The position numbers were made by a program, and so were the translations under genes. Below are positions 35,971 through 44,403 of a stretch of 64,000 nucleotides of DNA, piece by piece. The stretch is from Cystobacter fuscus (GTDB taxonomy: Bacteria; Myxococcota; Myxococcia; Myxococcales; Myxococcaceae). Position 1 is the stretch's first letter. Each line of letters begins with the position of its first letter. Under the pieces are notes generated by a model, which saw nothing but the letters and a program-made list of their open reading frames with translations, had not been told where the DNA came from and ran no database searches. The stretch covers positions 4,836,001 through 4,900,000 of the forward strand of contig NZ_CP022098.1 of the NCBI RefSeq assembly GCF_002305875.1, in the 5' to 3' direction.

Positions 35971-38064
35971 ATGAACCTTCGTCACCTGCCCGTCGTCGTT
36001 CGTCGTACCGGACTGGCCGTAGTCTTCGCCACCGTCGTTGCCTGTGGCGTGAAGCCGGAGAACGACCCCGAACTCCAAACGCGAACCGCCGCGCTCACGG
36101 CGGGCACCCGGCTCATCAGCGTGCAATCCGGCCGTTGCCTCGACGTGGCCCAGAACAGCCAGACGCCGGGGCAAGGGCTCAACATCTATGACTGCCACGG
36201 GCAGGCGAACCAGCGGTTCCTGTTCACGCCCGAGGGCGAACTGCGCGTGTTCGACGGCGCCTGGTGCGTCCAGCCCGCGACCGCCGGCGCTGGGGCACGG
36301 GCGGTCATCGGCGCCTGCACCGGGGCGGCGAACCAGCGGTGGGTCCGCAACGCCAACGGCGCGGTGATCCATACGCCGTCCTCGCTGTGCCTCGACGTCT
36401 CCGACCAGGCCACCACCAACAGCTCGCCGGTGATCCTCTGGAATTGCAACGCCCAGACGAACCAGCAGTGGTCGCTGCCGCCCGACACCCAGTCGCCCAC
36501 CGTGCCCACCGGGCTCATCCTGTCCAACGTGACGTGCAACTCGGCCACGCTCTCGTGGTCTCCGTCCACGGACAACGAGGGAGTCGCCTTCTACGACGTC
36601 TACCACGACGGCCAGCTCATGAAGAGCGTCTCCGGCGCCACGGTGTCGACCGTTCTGACCGTGGTCCCTGGCGCCACCTGGGGTCTGTACGTGAACGCGC
36701 GGGATGCGGCGGGCAACGTCTCTCAAGGCAGCGCCTCGCTCTCCATCACCCCGCCGCCGTGCCAGGTGGACACCCAGGCCCCCAGCGTCCCGACTGGCGT
36801 CACCGCCACTGCTTTGGGCACCAGTGTGACCGTGAGCTGGAGCGCGTCGACCGACAACCTGGGCGTGAGCGCGTACGACGTGTTCCGAGGGGGCGTGAAG
36901 ATCGGAACGGTGTCCGGCTCGCCGCCCGGGACGACTTTCGTCGACAGTGGCCTCTCCCCGAACACGGCCTACACCTACGCCGTGCTCGCCCGTGACGCCC
37001 AGGGCAATGCGTCGGCCCAGAGTCCGGCCGTGACGGTCACCACCGGCCAGGCCTGCGCGAACGCCGTCTGCTCCGTCATCCAGGTCGCCACCGACACGGA
37101 CATCCCGTGGGGCCTGGTGAACCTGCCGGACGGCTCGGTGCTCTACGGCCGCAGGGACGCGCAGAACATCGTTCGCCTGGACCCGGCGACAGGCCAGAAG
37201 ACGTCGGTGGGAACCATCCCCAACGTGCAGAGCACGGACGGCGAGGGCGGGCTGATGGGGTTGGCCCTCTCTCCCACCTTCTCCAGCGACCACTGGCTGT
37301 ACGTGATGCACACCTCTCCGACCGACAACCGCATCGTGCGTCTGCGGTACGAGAACGGGGCCCTCGACACCGCCTCGCTCCAGGTGCTGATCCAGGGCAT
37401 CGGTCGCAACAAGTTCCACAACGGCGGGCGCCTGCGCTTTGGACCGGACGGGAAGCTCTACGCGTCGACCGGGGATGCCCAGAACGGCTCCTACGCGCAG
37501 GACATCAACAACCTGGCCGGCAAGGTGTTGCGGCTCAATCCCGACGGCGGCGTCCCGTCCGACAACCCCTTCGGCAACTACGTGTGGAGCTACGGCCACC
37601 GCAACCCGCAGGGGCTGGCCTTCGATTCCCAGGGCCGCCTGTGGGAACAGGAGTTCGGCAACTCCGTGATGGACGAGACCAACCTCATCCAGAAGGGCGG
37701 GAACTACGGCTGGCCGGACTGTGAAGGGACGGTGTCCCAGGGCGGTTCGGGCTGCGCGACGGCCGGGTACATCGCTCCGAAGCAGACGTACTCCACGGCG
37801 GACGGCTCCTGCTCCGGCATCGCGGTGGTCCGCGACGTCCTCTACGTGGCCTGCGCCCGCGGCTCACGCCTCTACCGCGAGGTCATCAGCGGCTCCAGCT
37901 TGACCAACGTGCAGCAGTTCTTCGTCGGCACCTACGGCCGGTTGCGCACCGTCGAGCCGACCCCCGACGGCAACCTGTGGTTGACCACCACCAACCAGGG
38001 CGACAAGGACAGCATCCCCGACAACAGCAACGAGAAGATCTTCCGCGTCGTTCTCGGGCAGTAG
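35971..38064 (+). CDS. lipoprotein with ricin-B lectin, two FN3 domains and a PQQ-type sugar dehydrogenase propeller
   Basis: A 697-residue exported protein. A signal peptide with lipobox VVAC (about residue 27) is followed by a ricin-B-type lectin (QSGRCLDV, then QxW-like ANQRW and TNQQW) to about 170. Two fibronectin-III domains (each with SPTVPTG or SVPTGVTAT and GLSPNTAYTY) come next. From about 365 there is a six-bladed PQQ-dependent glucose/sorbosone dehydrogenase-type propeller (WGLVNLPDGSVLY, HNGGRLRFGPDGKLYASTGD, YGHRNPQGLAF, NYGWPDCEG). The His in the last two motifs is typical of the active site. It probably binds and oxidises sugars outside the cell. It diverges from the giant kinase across 215 bp. 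AAGGAG lies upstream of the ATG at 35971. Confidence 0.9.
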   Translation: MNLRHLPVVVRRTGLAVVFATVVACGVKPENDPELQTRTAALTAGTRLISVQSGRCLDVAQNSQTPGQGLNIYDCHGQANQRFLFTPEGELRVFDGAWCVQPATAGAGARAVIGACTGAANQRWVRNANGAVIHTPSSLCLDVSDQATTNSSPVILWNCNAQTNQQWSLPPDTQSPTVPTGLILSNVTCNSATLSWSPSTDNEGVAFYDVYHDGQLMKSVSGATVSTVLTVVPGATWGLYVNARDAAGNVSQGSASLSITPPPCQVDTQAPSVPTGVTATALGTSVTVSWSASTDNLGVSAYDVFRGGVKIGTVSGSPPGTTFVDSGLSPNTAYTYAVLARDAQGNASAQSPAVTVTTGQACANAVCSVIQVATDTDIPWGLVNLPDGSVLYGRRDAQNIVRLDPATGQKTSVGTIPNVQSTDGEGGLMGLALSPTFSSDHWLYVMHTSPTDNRIVRLRYENGALDTASLQVLIQGIGRNKFHNGGRLRFGPDGKLYASTGDAQNGSYAQDINNLAGKVLRLNPDGGVPSDNPFGNYVWSYGHRNPQGLAFDSQGRLWEQEFGNSVMDETNLIQKGGNYGWPDCEGTVSQGGSGCATAGYIAPKQTYSTADGSCSGIAVVRDVLYVACARGSRLYREVISGSSLTNVQQFFVGTYGRLRTVEPTPDGNLWLTTTNQGDKDSIPDNSNEKIFRVVLGQ

Positions 38065-38074
38065 GGAACTCCGG

Positions 38075-38094
38075 GCCCCCGACGCATTGGGGGC
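38075..38094. terminator. possible hairpin after the dehydrogenase gene
   Basis: GCCCCC and GGGGGC form a 6-bp stem with an 8-base loop, 10 bp after the stop. No T-run; low to moderate support. Confidence 0.4.
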
Positions 38095-38197
38095 TCACTC
38101 GAGTCGACAAGGGCGACTGCGACGCGCTCGTGATGTTCCAACGAGCGCGTCGAGCCGGGTCGTGGATGCCATGCATCGCGGCTAGAGTGCTCGGACC

Positions 38198-38776
38198 ATG
38201 AGAGTCCCGCTCGATCTCCGCCGCGCCTACAAGCTGCTCAACCACGGACCCACCACGCTCGTCACGAGCGCCGCGCATGGCCGCACCAACGTCATGGCCG
38301 CCGCCTGGGCCATGCCCGTCGACCTGGTGCCGCCCAAGGTCGCCGTCGTCATCGGGGAGGGCACCTTCACGCGCGAGCTGGTGGATGCCTCGGGTGAGCT
38401 CACCCTGTGCGTCCCCACGCGCGCACAGCTGGACGCGGTGTACGCCGTGGGCTCGGACTCCGGGCGCGACGAGGACAAGTGGGCGTTGTCGGGGCTGAGG
38501 GCGGCTCCCGCCTCACGCGTGCAAGCGCCGCTCGTGGAGGGCTGCGTGGGGTGGTTGGAGTGCCGCGTGCTGCCCGAGTCGGACGTCCAGCGCAAGTACG
38601 ACCTGTTCCTCGCCGAGGTCGTCGCGGCCTGGGTCGAGGACTCGGTGTGGAAGGAGGGTGGGTGGGACTTCAGCGCCGGAGAGGAGTACCGCCCCATCCA
38701 CCACCTGGCTGGCGGCGTGTTCTTCGCCACGGGTGAGCGGATACAGGCGCACAAGCCCGAGGGCGCGAAGAAGTAG
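38198..38776 (+). CDS. flavin reductase-like (FMN-binding split-barrel) protein
   Basis: A 192-residue flavin-reductase-like protein. The N-terminal part TTLVTSAAHGRTNVMAAAWAMPVDLVPP is the conserved FMN-binding split-barrel entry, followed by KVAVVIGEGTFTRELV and a C-terminal AEVVAAWVED. The family reduces or carries FMN; some members serve monooxygenases. There is no partner monooxygenase next to it, so the role is open. The chain length fits single-domain members. Ribosome site is weak; the ATG at 38198 fits the fold. Confidence 0.85.
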   Translation: MRVPLDLRRAYKLLNHGPTTLVTSAAHGRTNVMAAAWAMPVDLVPPKVAVVIGEGTFTRELVDASGELTLCVPTRAQLDAVYAVGSDSGRDEDKWALSGLRAAPASRVQAPLVEGCVGWLECRVLPESDVQRKYDLFLAEVVAAWVEDSVWKEGGWDFSAGEEYRPIHHLAGGVFFATGERIQAHKPEGAKK

Positions 38777-38794
38777 CCTCGCTGCTGTTGCGCC

Positions 38795-39406
38795 CTATGG
38801 CCATCTCAAGACGAGGCCGACCCCATTGGGGGCGGGAACCAGCCGGGCGGTGAGCCTCGAGTTGATGTTCGAGTTGAGCACCCACAGCACGGTGTCGAAG
38901 AGCAGCAGGAAGCCGCCTTGCAGCAGCAGGCTCTTGCCCCATCCCCGCAGCCGCGCCGAGTCCGTGCGATACCCCCGTTCCAGCAGCAGGCCCCCGAAGG
39001 CGATGTAGCCCACGTCCAATCCGGCGTTGAGCAGCAGGAGCTTCTCCATCTTCTGTCCCTCGGAGAGGCTGCGCGCCAGGTCCCAGGACCCCGGAGAGGC
39101 CGTGGCCTGCCCGTGGAGACTCAAGCCCGCGATGGCCAGGTTCACCACGTTCCAGGCCGCGTTGGCCTGCCAGAAGGCCTGCGTCTCCCCCTGGGTGGCG
39201 AAGTGTCCCGCCGTGCCGGTGGCGATGTTGAGCGCGGCCCAGCCGAGCAGCACCGTCATGGCCGTCTGATTCATCCGCGCCGCTTCCGTGTTGTGCCTGG
39301 CGAGGAAGGACTCCGGAGACGTCACTTCCGCCGCCTGGGCCGAAAAGGACAGACAGAGGAGGAACACGAAGACGAGCCGCGCGCGGCGAGGGGGTGAGTC
39401 GATCAT
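38795..39406 (-). CDS. exported/membrane protein of unknown function (DUF6992-like)
   Basis: A 203-residue protein with a signal peptide (RLVFVFLLCLSFSAQAAE) and four hydrophobic segments (for example TVLLGWAALNIATG, LLLLNAGLDVGYIAFGGLLL, GFLLLFDTVLWVL). It resembles a family of small four-helix proteins of unknown function, perhaps DUF6992, in Bacteroidetes and myxobacteria. It faces the flavin reductase gene tail to tail, 18 bp apart. No catalytic motif. The ATG at 39406 opens the signal peptide. Confidence 0.7.
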   Translation of the reverse strand: MIDSPPRRARLVFVFLLCLSFSAQAAEVTSPESFLARHNTEAARMNQTAMTVLLGWAALNIATGTAGHFATQGETQAFWQANAAWNVVNLAIAGLSLHGQATASPGSWDLARSLSEGQKMEKLLLLNAGLDVGYIAFGGLLLERGYRTDSARLRGWGKSLLLQGGFLLLFDTVLWVLNSNINSRLTARLVPAPNGVGLVLRWP

Positions 39407-39480
39407 GGACGGATCCGGAGTCGAGGGGAGGTGCCTGGATTCTTCACCGCCCTCCGGGTCTCGTGGTGGGCGGGATCGCC

Positions 39481-39588
39481 GGAGTGCCCGGTACTACACG
39501 GCTCTCCGATGGGATTCAGTTGGGGCGCTGCCTGCCTCGGTACGTGGAGCGGGATTTCGCCAGGTAACTGGAATGTGGCAAGCAGTAG
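39481..39588 (+). pseudogene. decayed fragment resembling an IS91-family transposase N-terminus
   Basis: One frame reads LGRCLPRYVERDFAR, then an in-frame TAA, then LECGKQ and a second stop. This matches from memory the start of the zinc-binding domain of IS91/IS801-type transposases, which typically read LPRYVERDFARYLECG; a Tyr codon has become TAA. No initiation codon, no further homology and no ends are visible, so the fragment is short and the call is tentative. Confidence 0.4.
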
Positions 39589-39900
39589 ACGCCCACGCCC
39601 CTGCTGCCTCCCGCCTGGGTGGGCCGCCTGGGCGGGCGTGTACCCCAAGGGGCTGCACGGTCTCTCCTTCGGCCCGGCGTACAGCCCGGGCGGCACCAGC
39701 TCGCGATCCTCCTCGGTCCCTCTGCCCCAACTCTCGCCCTCAACAGGCCACCTGTTCGCTCTATGCGTCTTTGCCGAGAAGCGCAAGCCCGTCTACAAGG
39801 TCTGCAGAGGCAGTGGGACAGGGAGAGAGACGGGTTCGATTTTCCGCAGGACGCAGGAGAAACGAGATATTTTCTTGCGGAGTATGGGAGGAAGAGAGAC
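39589..39900. other. 312-bp gap before the PAAR gene
   Basis: No gene was recognised. An open frame runs from about 39763 into the PAAR gene, but its codon use is unlike its neighbours. The last 60 bases are relatively AT-rich (for example GATATTTTCTT at about 39866) and carry GGGAGG at 39886-39891, the ribosome site of the PAAR gene. Confidence 0.4.
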
Positions 39901-40266
39901 GTGCCACCAGCCGCGCGAGTCGGAGACATCCAATCCTGTCCCTTGGTGAATCCAGGACCCACTCCACACGTGGGGGGTCCCATCACTTCGGGTGAGAACA
40001 CTGTACTCATCGAGAGTCGCCCCGCTGCCCGAGTAGGTGATCCGGCGTTGTGTACGGGCGTCGGGGCCGAGGCCAAGACGGGCTCGGGTGCCTCTACCGT
40101 TATCATCGGTAACCAGAAGGCGGCGCGCCTGGGAGATACCTTGTGCCATGGCGGCAAGATCGTCTCGGGAGCGGCGACAGTATTCATTGGCGATGAGTCA
40201 TACAGCGCGATGAGCGCGGCTCGCGACAACGCCGCTCCCTTCGTTAGCATCGACATGGCCGAGTGA
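39901..40266 (+). CDS. PAAR-domain spike protein
   Basis: A 121-residue PAAR protein. PAAR proteins cap the VgrG spike of the type VI secretion needle and recruit effectors. It starts PPAARVGD and holds repeats of the type PAARVGD, TVLIE and TVIIGNQKAARLGD, with CxxG-type Cys/His ligands (CPLVN, CTGVG, CHGG) that fit the zinc site at the tip. A short insert GVGAEAKTGSGA interrupts the domain. The start is a GTG at 39901 with GGGAGG nine bases upstream; an ATG at 39763 would add a 46-residue tail with no family match. The next gene, rhs, follows after 48 bp and is the likely cargo. Confidence 0.88.
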   Translation: MPPAARVGDIQSCPLVNPGPTPHVGGPITSGENTVLIESRPAARVGDPALCTGVGAEAKTGSGASTVIIGNQKAARLGDTLCHGGKIVSGAATVFIGDESYSAMSAARDNAAPFVSIDMAE

Positions 40267-40314
40267 TGTCCTCCGGTCTTCTATTTCGCCCAACAGGTCT
40301 CTGGGAGAGCGAAT

Positions 40315-43300
40315 ATGCCAACTCCACCGGTGAGCTCCGCGTCGTGGCTCAATGCCTCGGCGATTGGTGATGATGAGCTCCTCAGGGAAAGCCGGCGAGG
40401 CTCGCTCTTCGCCGTGCTCGATTCCTGTGGCAGTCCGGAAGTGCTTGCGCAGGTGTCTTCCCTGGGCATCGATCGGGCCTGTTGCTTGTACAAGGGCTCG
40501 GCAGCCAACAATTTCGCTGAACAGGCTCCCTACCTCGTCCAGGTGGACGAAGAACGGTTGCGATGGATCCTCCGCGATCTTTCAGGCCGGCCGTGGGGCA
40601 TATTCGTTCATGCCCAGGCCCCGTTCGCCGAGGTCTTCAGTCACCTTCGCAAGTTCCTGACAGTCGACTCGCCAGCGGGTGAGCGCTGGCTCTTCCGGTA
40701 CTACGATCCGCGTATCCTCCGTGCGTTCCTTCCGGTTTGCACCGTCGGGGAATTGGAGGACTTCTTTGGCCAATTCGCGGCCTTCTCGGTTTTCTCCCAG
40801 GCAGAAGGTGGTCAGAGATTTCAGCGGCCGTCCTCTGGATACCTGAAGGCCGTCAGCCCCTGGCCCGTAGGCAAGCGCTTCCGCATGCGCGAGTCCCACG
40901 TCGTTGCCTTCCAGCCGCTCGTGAATCAGCACGTTCCCGAGCGACTCCTGAAGCTCCTTCGTGAACAAGGGCACACCGTCTGGCGGGAATCCTCCACTGG
41001 CGATCTCGTTGGGCACGATGCCCTGAACCACCAGACACGAATCTCCTTCGGACCCGGCTTCCTCCCCCAGAAACTGGTGACCCCGGCAGGTTCAATCTAT
41101 GGGCTCGAGAACGATTCGAAAGGCAGACTGCGTACGGTCGTGCTCCCGGATGGCGAACGCTTCGAGCTTGGACGTGACGTTCGTGACCGGCTCATCTCCG
41201 CCAGCCACGTGGGTGTTTCCACTTACCAGTTCAGCTACGACGAGCAGGATCGCCTCCAGAGCATCCTCCATCCTGACGGAATAAAGGAGGAATGGGAGTA
41301 CGCCGAGGGGGGCCGGGTGACGGAGTGGCGGGAGCGGTCGGGAGCGGTTCGGCGCTATGGCTACGATGCGAAGGGGCAACTCCAGTGCTCCATTGATCCG
41401 CTGGGGCGCCGGACACTTCTCGACTTTGACGATCAGAGCAACCTCGCATCCATCTCCTATCCAGACGGCTCGCAAGAGTTTTTCTCGTACGATCCGATCG
41501 AGCGGACAGCCGTCATGACCGGGAGGGACGGGAAGCCCGTCCTACGGAGACTGGATGAGCGTGCGAATATCCGGGAGATCTGCTGGGCTGATGGCACGAC
41601 CGTGCGTCTGGAGACGGATGAGCTGGGTCGCCTCCTGGCCATCTCCAACCCACACGCCCGAACCGAATACGGCTACGACGCGTCGGGCCGTCTCGAATAC
41701 GAGCGCTCCGGAGATACTACAGTCCAGCATCAGTACGACGAGGCCGGCCGCCTGGTCGCCTCGCTCGCGGAACCTGGGCCCTCCACCCATTACGAATACG
41801 ACGCTGATGGAAAGCTGCTGTGCGTCCGGGCCTGGGGAAAGACGGTCTCTTTCGAGTACACGTCCACGGGAAGACTCGAGCGTTTGCGCTACGGCGACTC
41901 CCTCCAGGAAGAGCGAGAGTACGCGCGTGGCCGGCGACTGACCCATGCCCGGGTCACAGCTTGCTCGGGCCACAGCCTGGGTGAGCAGCGCTATCTCTAC
42001 GACACCTGTGATCGGCTGGTAGCGCTCTTCTCGCGGGAGTTCGAAACGCCGTGGAGCGAGCGCTCGTTCGAATATGACCGGGGCGGCAGGTTGCTTGCCG
42101 AGTCGGTCGGCCAGAATGGCACGGTCCTGCGCTCCGTCAGGTATGGCCATGATGCCAATGGGAATCTCATTCGGGACGGCGATACGCTCCGGAAGATTGG
42201 CCTCATGGACGAGGTCGTCATCCACGGGAGAAACCCGGTCACCTATGACGCACTGGGGCAAGCGACCCGGGTGCCTGGCAAGAAGGGTGACCTCGGATGC
42301 CAGCATGGGCTGGATGGCACTCTCCAGGAGGTCCGCGCCAACGGCGTGTCGTGGCGGTTCAAGTACGATGCGCTCGGTCGACGGATCGAGGCGACTGATG
42401 GGCAGCGCACCTGGCGCTATGGCTGGTCTGGGCTCCAGTTGATCTGGGAGGAGCTTGTCTCCTCCGCGGAACAGCCTCCGCTCCGCCGGGAGTATCTCTA
42501 CTTGCCGGGTGGCAACACGCCCATCGCCTTCCACGAGGCGGGACGGACGTTCTGGCTGCAACAGGACACGCGAGGCGCTGTCATCTGTGCTTTCGACGAG
42601 GAGGCACGGCTTGTCTGGAAGGCAAGCTATGACTCGTTTGGCCAGGCACGTGTCGAGGTCGGAGAGATTCGCCAGCCCTGGCGTCTTGCTGGCCAATACG
42701 AGGACGAGGGCACCGGGCTCTATTACAATCTGGGACGGTATTATAGCCCCATCCTCAAGTCGTATCTCTCGCGCGACCCCTTCTGGTTCAAGCACGGTGC
42801 GACGGCCTACAGCTACTGCGACAATGATCCCTGGAACCGCATCGATCCGTACGGGCAATGGGCCTGGATCGCGGCGGGGGCTATCATTGGCGCCGTCGTC
42901 AGTGGTGTCATGGCGGCAAGTGAGGGCAAGAGTCCGCTAGAGATCGCCGCCGCCGCGCTCGAGGGGGCTGTCGTTGGTGCGGCGTTCGCGGTCAATCCCT
43001 GGTTGGGGGCTGGCGCCATGATGGCGGCGGACGTGCTCCACCAAGGATTGGAAAATGGCTGGTCGAACGTTTGCATCGCCTGTGCTGCAGCCAAGGCCCT
43101 CATCACGCTGGCGGGAGGTTGGATACTGGGGCGGCTCGCGGGCTTCATCGGCCGCGGCATCGTGCGGAGCGTGGGCAGCACCAAACTGGCTTCCACTATT
43201 GGTTCCTGGTTGCCGCGGTGGGCTCTACGGCCTTGGGGATTGCCAAAATCCCTCCGGGGATATCTGATCGAAGGACACCTCGGGGGAAAACTGCCCTACG

Positions 43301-43611
43301 GATTCCCTGTCATCGACAAGTTCTCCAGAGGCGTGGCAACCAGCATCAAGTCCATTAATTTGCGAGCCGCGACCTATCAAAATCCATCTCGACTCTCGTC
43401 GTTGCTCAACGGGTATGTCAACAAACTCGCGAACTTCCGTGGAGCTTCTCGGATGGGCCAGACCATCAGCCAGAGCCAAATTCAGTCTCGCGTCCTCGAA
43501 GTCGTCATCCCAAAGGGGGCAGTGAGCCCAGCCCAGCAACAGGTCATCAACCAAGCAATCCAAAATGCCAATAGCCGTGGCATTCTGATGAAGGTGATTG
43601 AGATTCGATGA
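40315..43611 (+). CDS. Rhs toxin with N-terminal DUF4123 and C-terminal CdiA-CT-like nuclease
   Basis: A 1098-residue Rhs (YD-repeat) polymorphic toxin. Residues about 25-150 look like a DUF4123 (Tap-1/TEC) adaptor domain: SLFAVLDSCG, YLVQVDEE, GIFVHAQAPFAEVFSHLRKFL, WLFRYYDPR. About 240-850 are YD repeats (e.g. RTEYGYDASGRLEYERSGD) with the core-closing YSYCDNDPWNRIDPYGQ. After a hydrophobic stretch (about 850-910, IAAGAIIGAVVSG) comes the toxin. Its last 120 residues show YLIEGHLGG, PVIDKF and VATSIKSINL, giving candidate Glu986, Asp1001, Ser1010 and Lys1012 as in CdiA-CT nucleases of the Bp1026b type (PD-(D/E)XK fold). That match is from memory, not a search. The Rhs cage would hold the toxin until delivery. 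The stop overlaps the immunity gene. Confidence 0.85.
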   Translation: MPTPPVSSASWLNASAIGDDELLRESRRGSLFAVLDSCGSPEVLAQVSSLGIDRACCLYKGSAANNFAEQAPYLVQVDEERLRWILRDLSGRPWGIFVHAQAPFAEVFSHLRKFLTVDSPAGERWLFRYYDPRILRAFLPVCTVGELEDFFGQFAAFSVFSQAEGGQRFQRPSSGYLKAVSPWPVGKRFRMRESHVVAFQPLVNQHVPERLLKLLREQGHTVWRESSTGDLVGHDALNHQTRISFGPGFLPQKLVTPAGSIYGLENDSKGRLRTVVLPDGERFELGRDVRDRLISASHVGVSTYQFSYDEQDRLQSILHPDGIKEEWEYAEGGRVTEWRERSGAVRRYGYDAKGQLQCSIDPLGRRTLLDFDDQSNLASISYPDGSQEFFSYDPIERTAVMTGRDGKPVLRRLDERANIREICWADGTTVRLETDELGRLLAISNPHARTEYGYDASGRLEYERSGDTTVQHQYDEAGRLVASLAEPGPSTHYEYDADGKLLCVRAWGKTVSFEYTSTGRLERLRYGDSLQEEREYARGRRLTHARVTACSGHSLGEQRYLYDTCDRLVALFSREFETPWSERSFEYDRGGRLLAESVGQNGTVLRSVRYGHDANGNLIRDGDTLRKIGLMDEVVIHGRNPVTYDALGQATRVPGKKGDLGCQHGLDGTLQEVRANGVSWRFKYDALGRRIEATDGQRTWRYGWSGLQLIWEELVSSAEQPPLRREYLYLPGGNTPIAFHEAGRTFWLQQDTRGAVICAFDEEARLVWKASYDSFGQARVEVGEIRQPWRLAGQYEDEGTGLYYNLGRYYSPILKSYLSRDPFWFKHGATAYSYCDNDPWNRIDPYGQWAWIAAGAIIGAVVSGVMAASEGKSPLEIAAAALEGAVVGAAFAVNPWLGAGAMMAADVLHQGLENGWSNVCIACAAAKALITLAGGWILGRLAGFIGRGIVRSVGSTKLASTIGSWLPRWALRPWGLPKSLRGYLIEGHLGGKLPYGFPVIDKFSRGVATSIKSINLRAATYQNPSRLSSLLNGYVNKLANFRGASRMGQTISQSQIQSRVLEVVIPKGAVSPAQQQVINQAIQNANSRGILMKVIEIR

Positions 43612-44063
43612 GCGCTTCTGCACAAAGTATTCAGGTCTATTTTTTTGAGAATCGCTTCTACGTCCCAGATGTCGGGCGGACGATGGATGACGTTTCCGTG
43701 GATATCGAGCCAGTCCGTGCTGTCGAGATGGCGGACGTGGCAGGGTTGGCTGGCGCGCTTCAAGCCACGATCGAGCGTGGCAATCCGCGAATCCCCACTC
43801 CCAACCGCAACACCTACGAGCCCATCATCATCAAGGCATCCGGTGCGAAGAACTGGCGGGATTTCGAGAAGCGTGCCCTCTGCTTCATGATTACGCACCT
43901 GCCCGATCGCTTCGAACTCGTCCCCTCGAAGCGTACTCGGGGGGGCAAGTGGGACTTCAATCATTCTGACATAGGAAGCCTGCCTGGCACTGCGGCCCCG
44001 AAGACGCTTGCCGAGTGGCTGGTGAACCATGTGAAATCGGTAGGGGGCTCGGCTTCCACCTGA
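43608..44063 (+). CDS. probable immunity protein for the Rhs toxin
   Basis: A 151-residue soluble protein with no recognised family (start SIQVYFFENRFYVPD, later YEPIIIKASGAKNWRDFEK and WDFNHSDIGSLPG). Its ATG lies in the last codons of rhs (ATGA overlap, 43608-43611), and its base composition is lower in GC than most of the window, like the toxin tip. This order, toxin then small overlapping gene, is the standard one for immunity genes of polymorphic toxins, and immunity is the inference. Acidic and aromatic residues suit binding a basic nuclease. Confidence 0.75.
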   Translation: MSASAQSIQVYFFENRFYVPDVGRTMDDVSVDIEPVRAVEMADVAGLAGALQATIERGNPRIPTPNRNTYEPIIIKASGAKNWRDFEKRALCFMITHLPDRFELVPSKRTRGGKWDFNHSDIGSLPGTAAPKTLAEWLVNHVKSVGGSAST

Positions 44064-44403
44064 GTCCCGCTCACCCTCACGAGCAAGGCTCAGGGCTGGG
44101 TCGCTTGCAGCGCCGCCACTCCCTCGCGGGAGTTCGCGTCTTCGAGAAGCAGGCGGAAAATAGTGGAGTGCATGGCAGCCGAGTTGGAGATGAGCTTCGA
44201 GGTGGTCTGCCGGCAAGCGGGTACTTCGCTGCTGGTGGCGCGCAGCACGATCGACCTGCGTCGGCTCGCCGCGGTGCGGAACCTGCTCGCGCCGCACGAG
44301 CGGCCCCACTTTGAAAGTCGTATCGTCCACCTGTGCCGTGGGCCGGAATCGCCTTGACCGGGAAGGAGGAGCAGGGGTGCGTCCTGCTCCGCCCGTCAAC
44401 GCC
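44064..44403. other. 340-bp gap after the immunity gene
   Basis: No supported gene. The longest frames (about 60-100 residues on either strand) lack a ribosome site and show no family. It may hold remains of other immunity genes or transposase, but I cannot show it. Confidence 0.35.

Noticed and set aside
39763-39900. Longer N-terminus for the PAAR protein (ATG 39763)
   Set aside because: No ribosome site and non-native codon use; the GTG at 39901 has GGGAGG and gives the usual PAAR start.
44163-44357. A 64-residue frame between the immunity gene and the Cys-rich lipoprotein
   Set aside because: No convincing ribosome site, no family match, and similar frames occur on the other strand.
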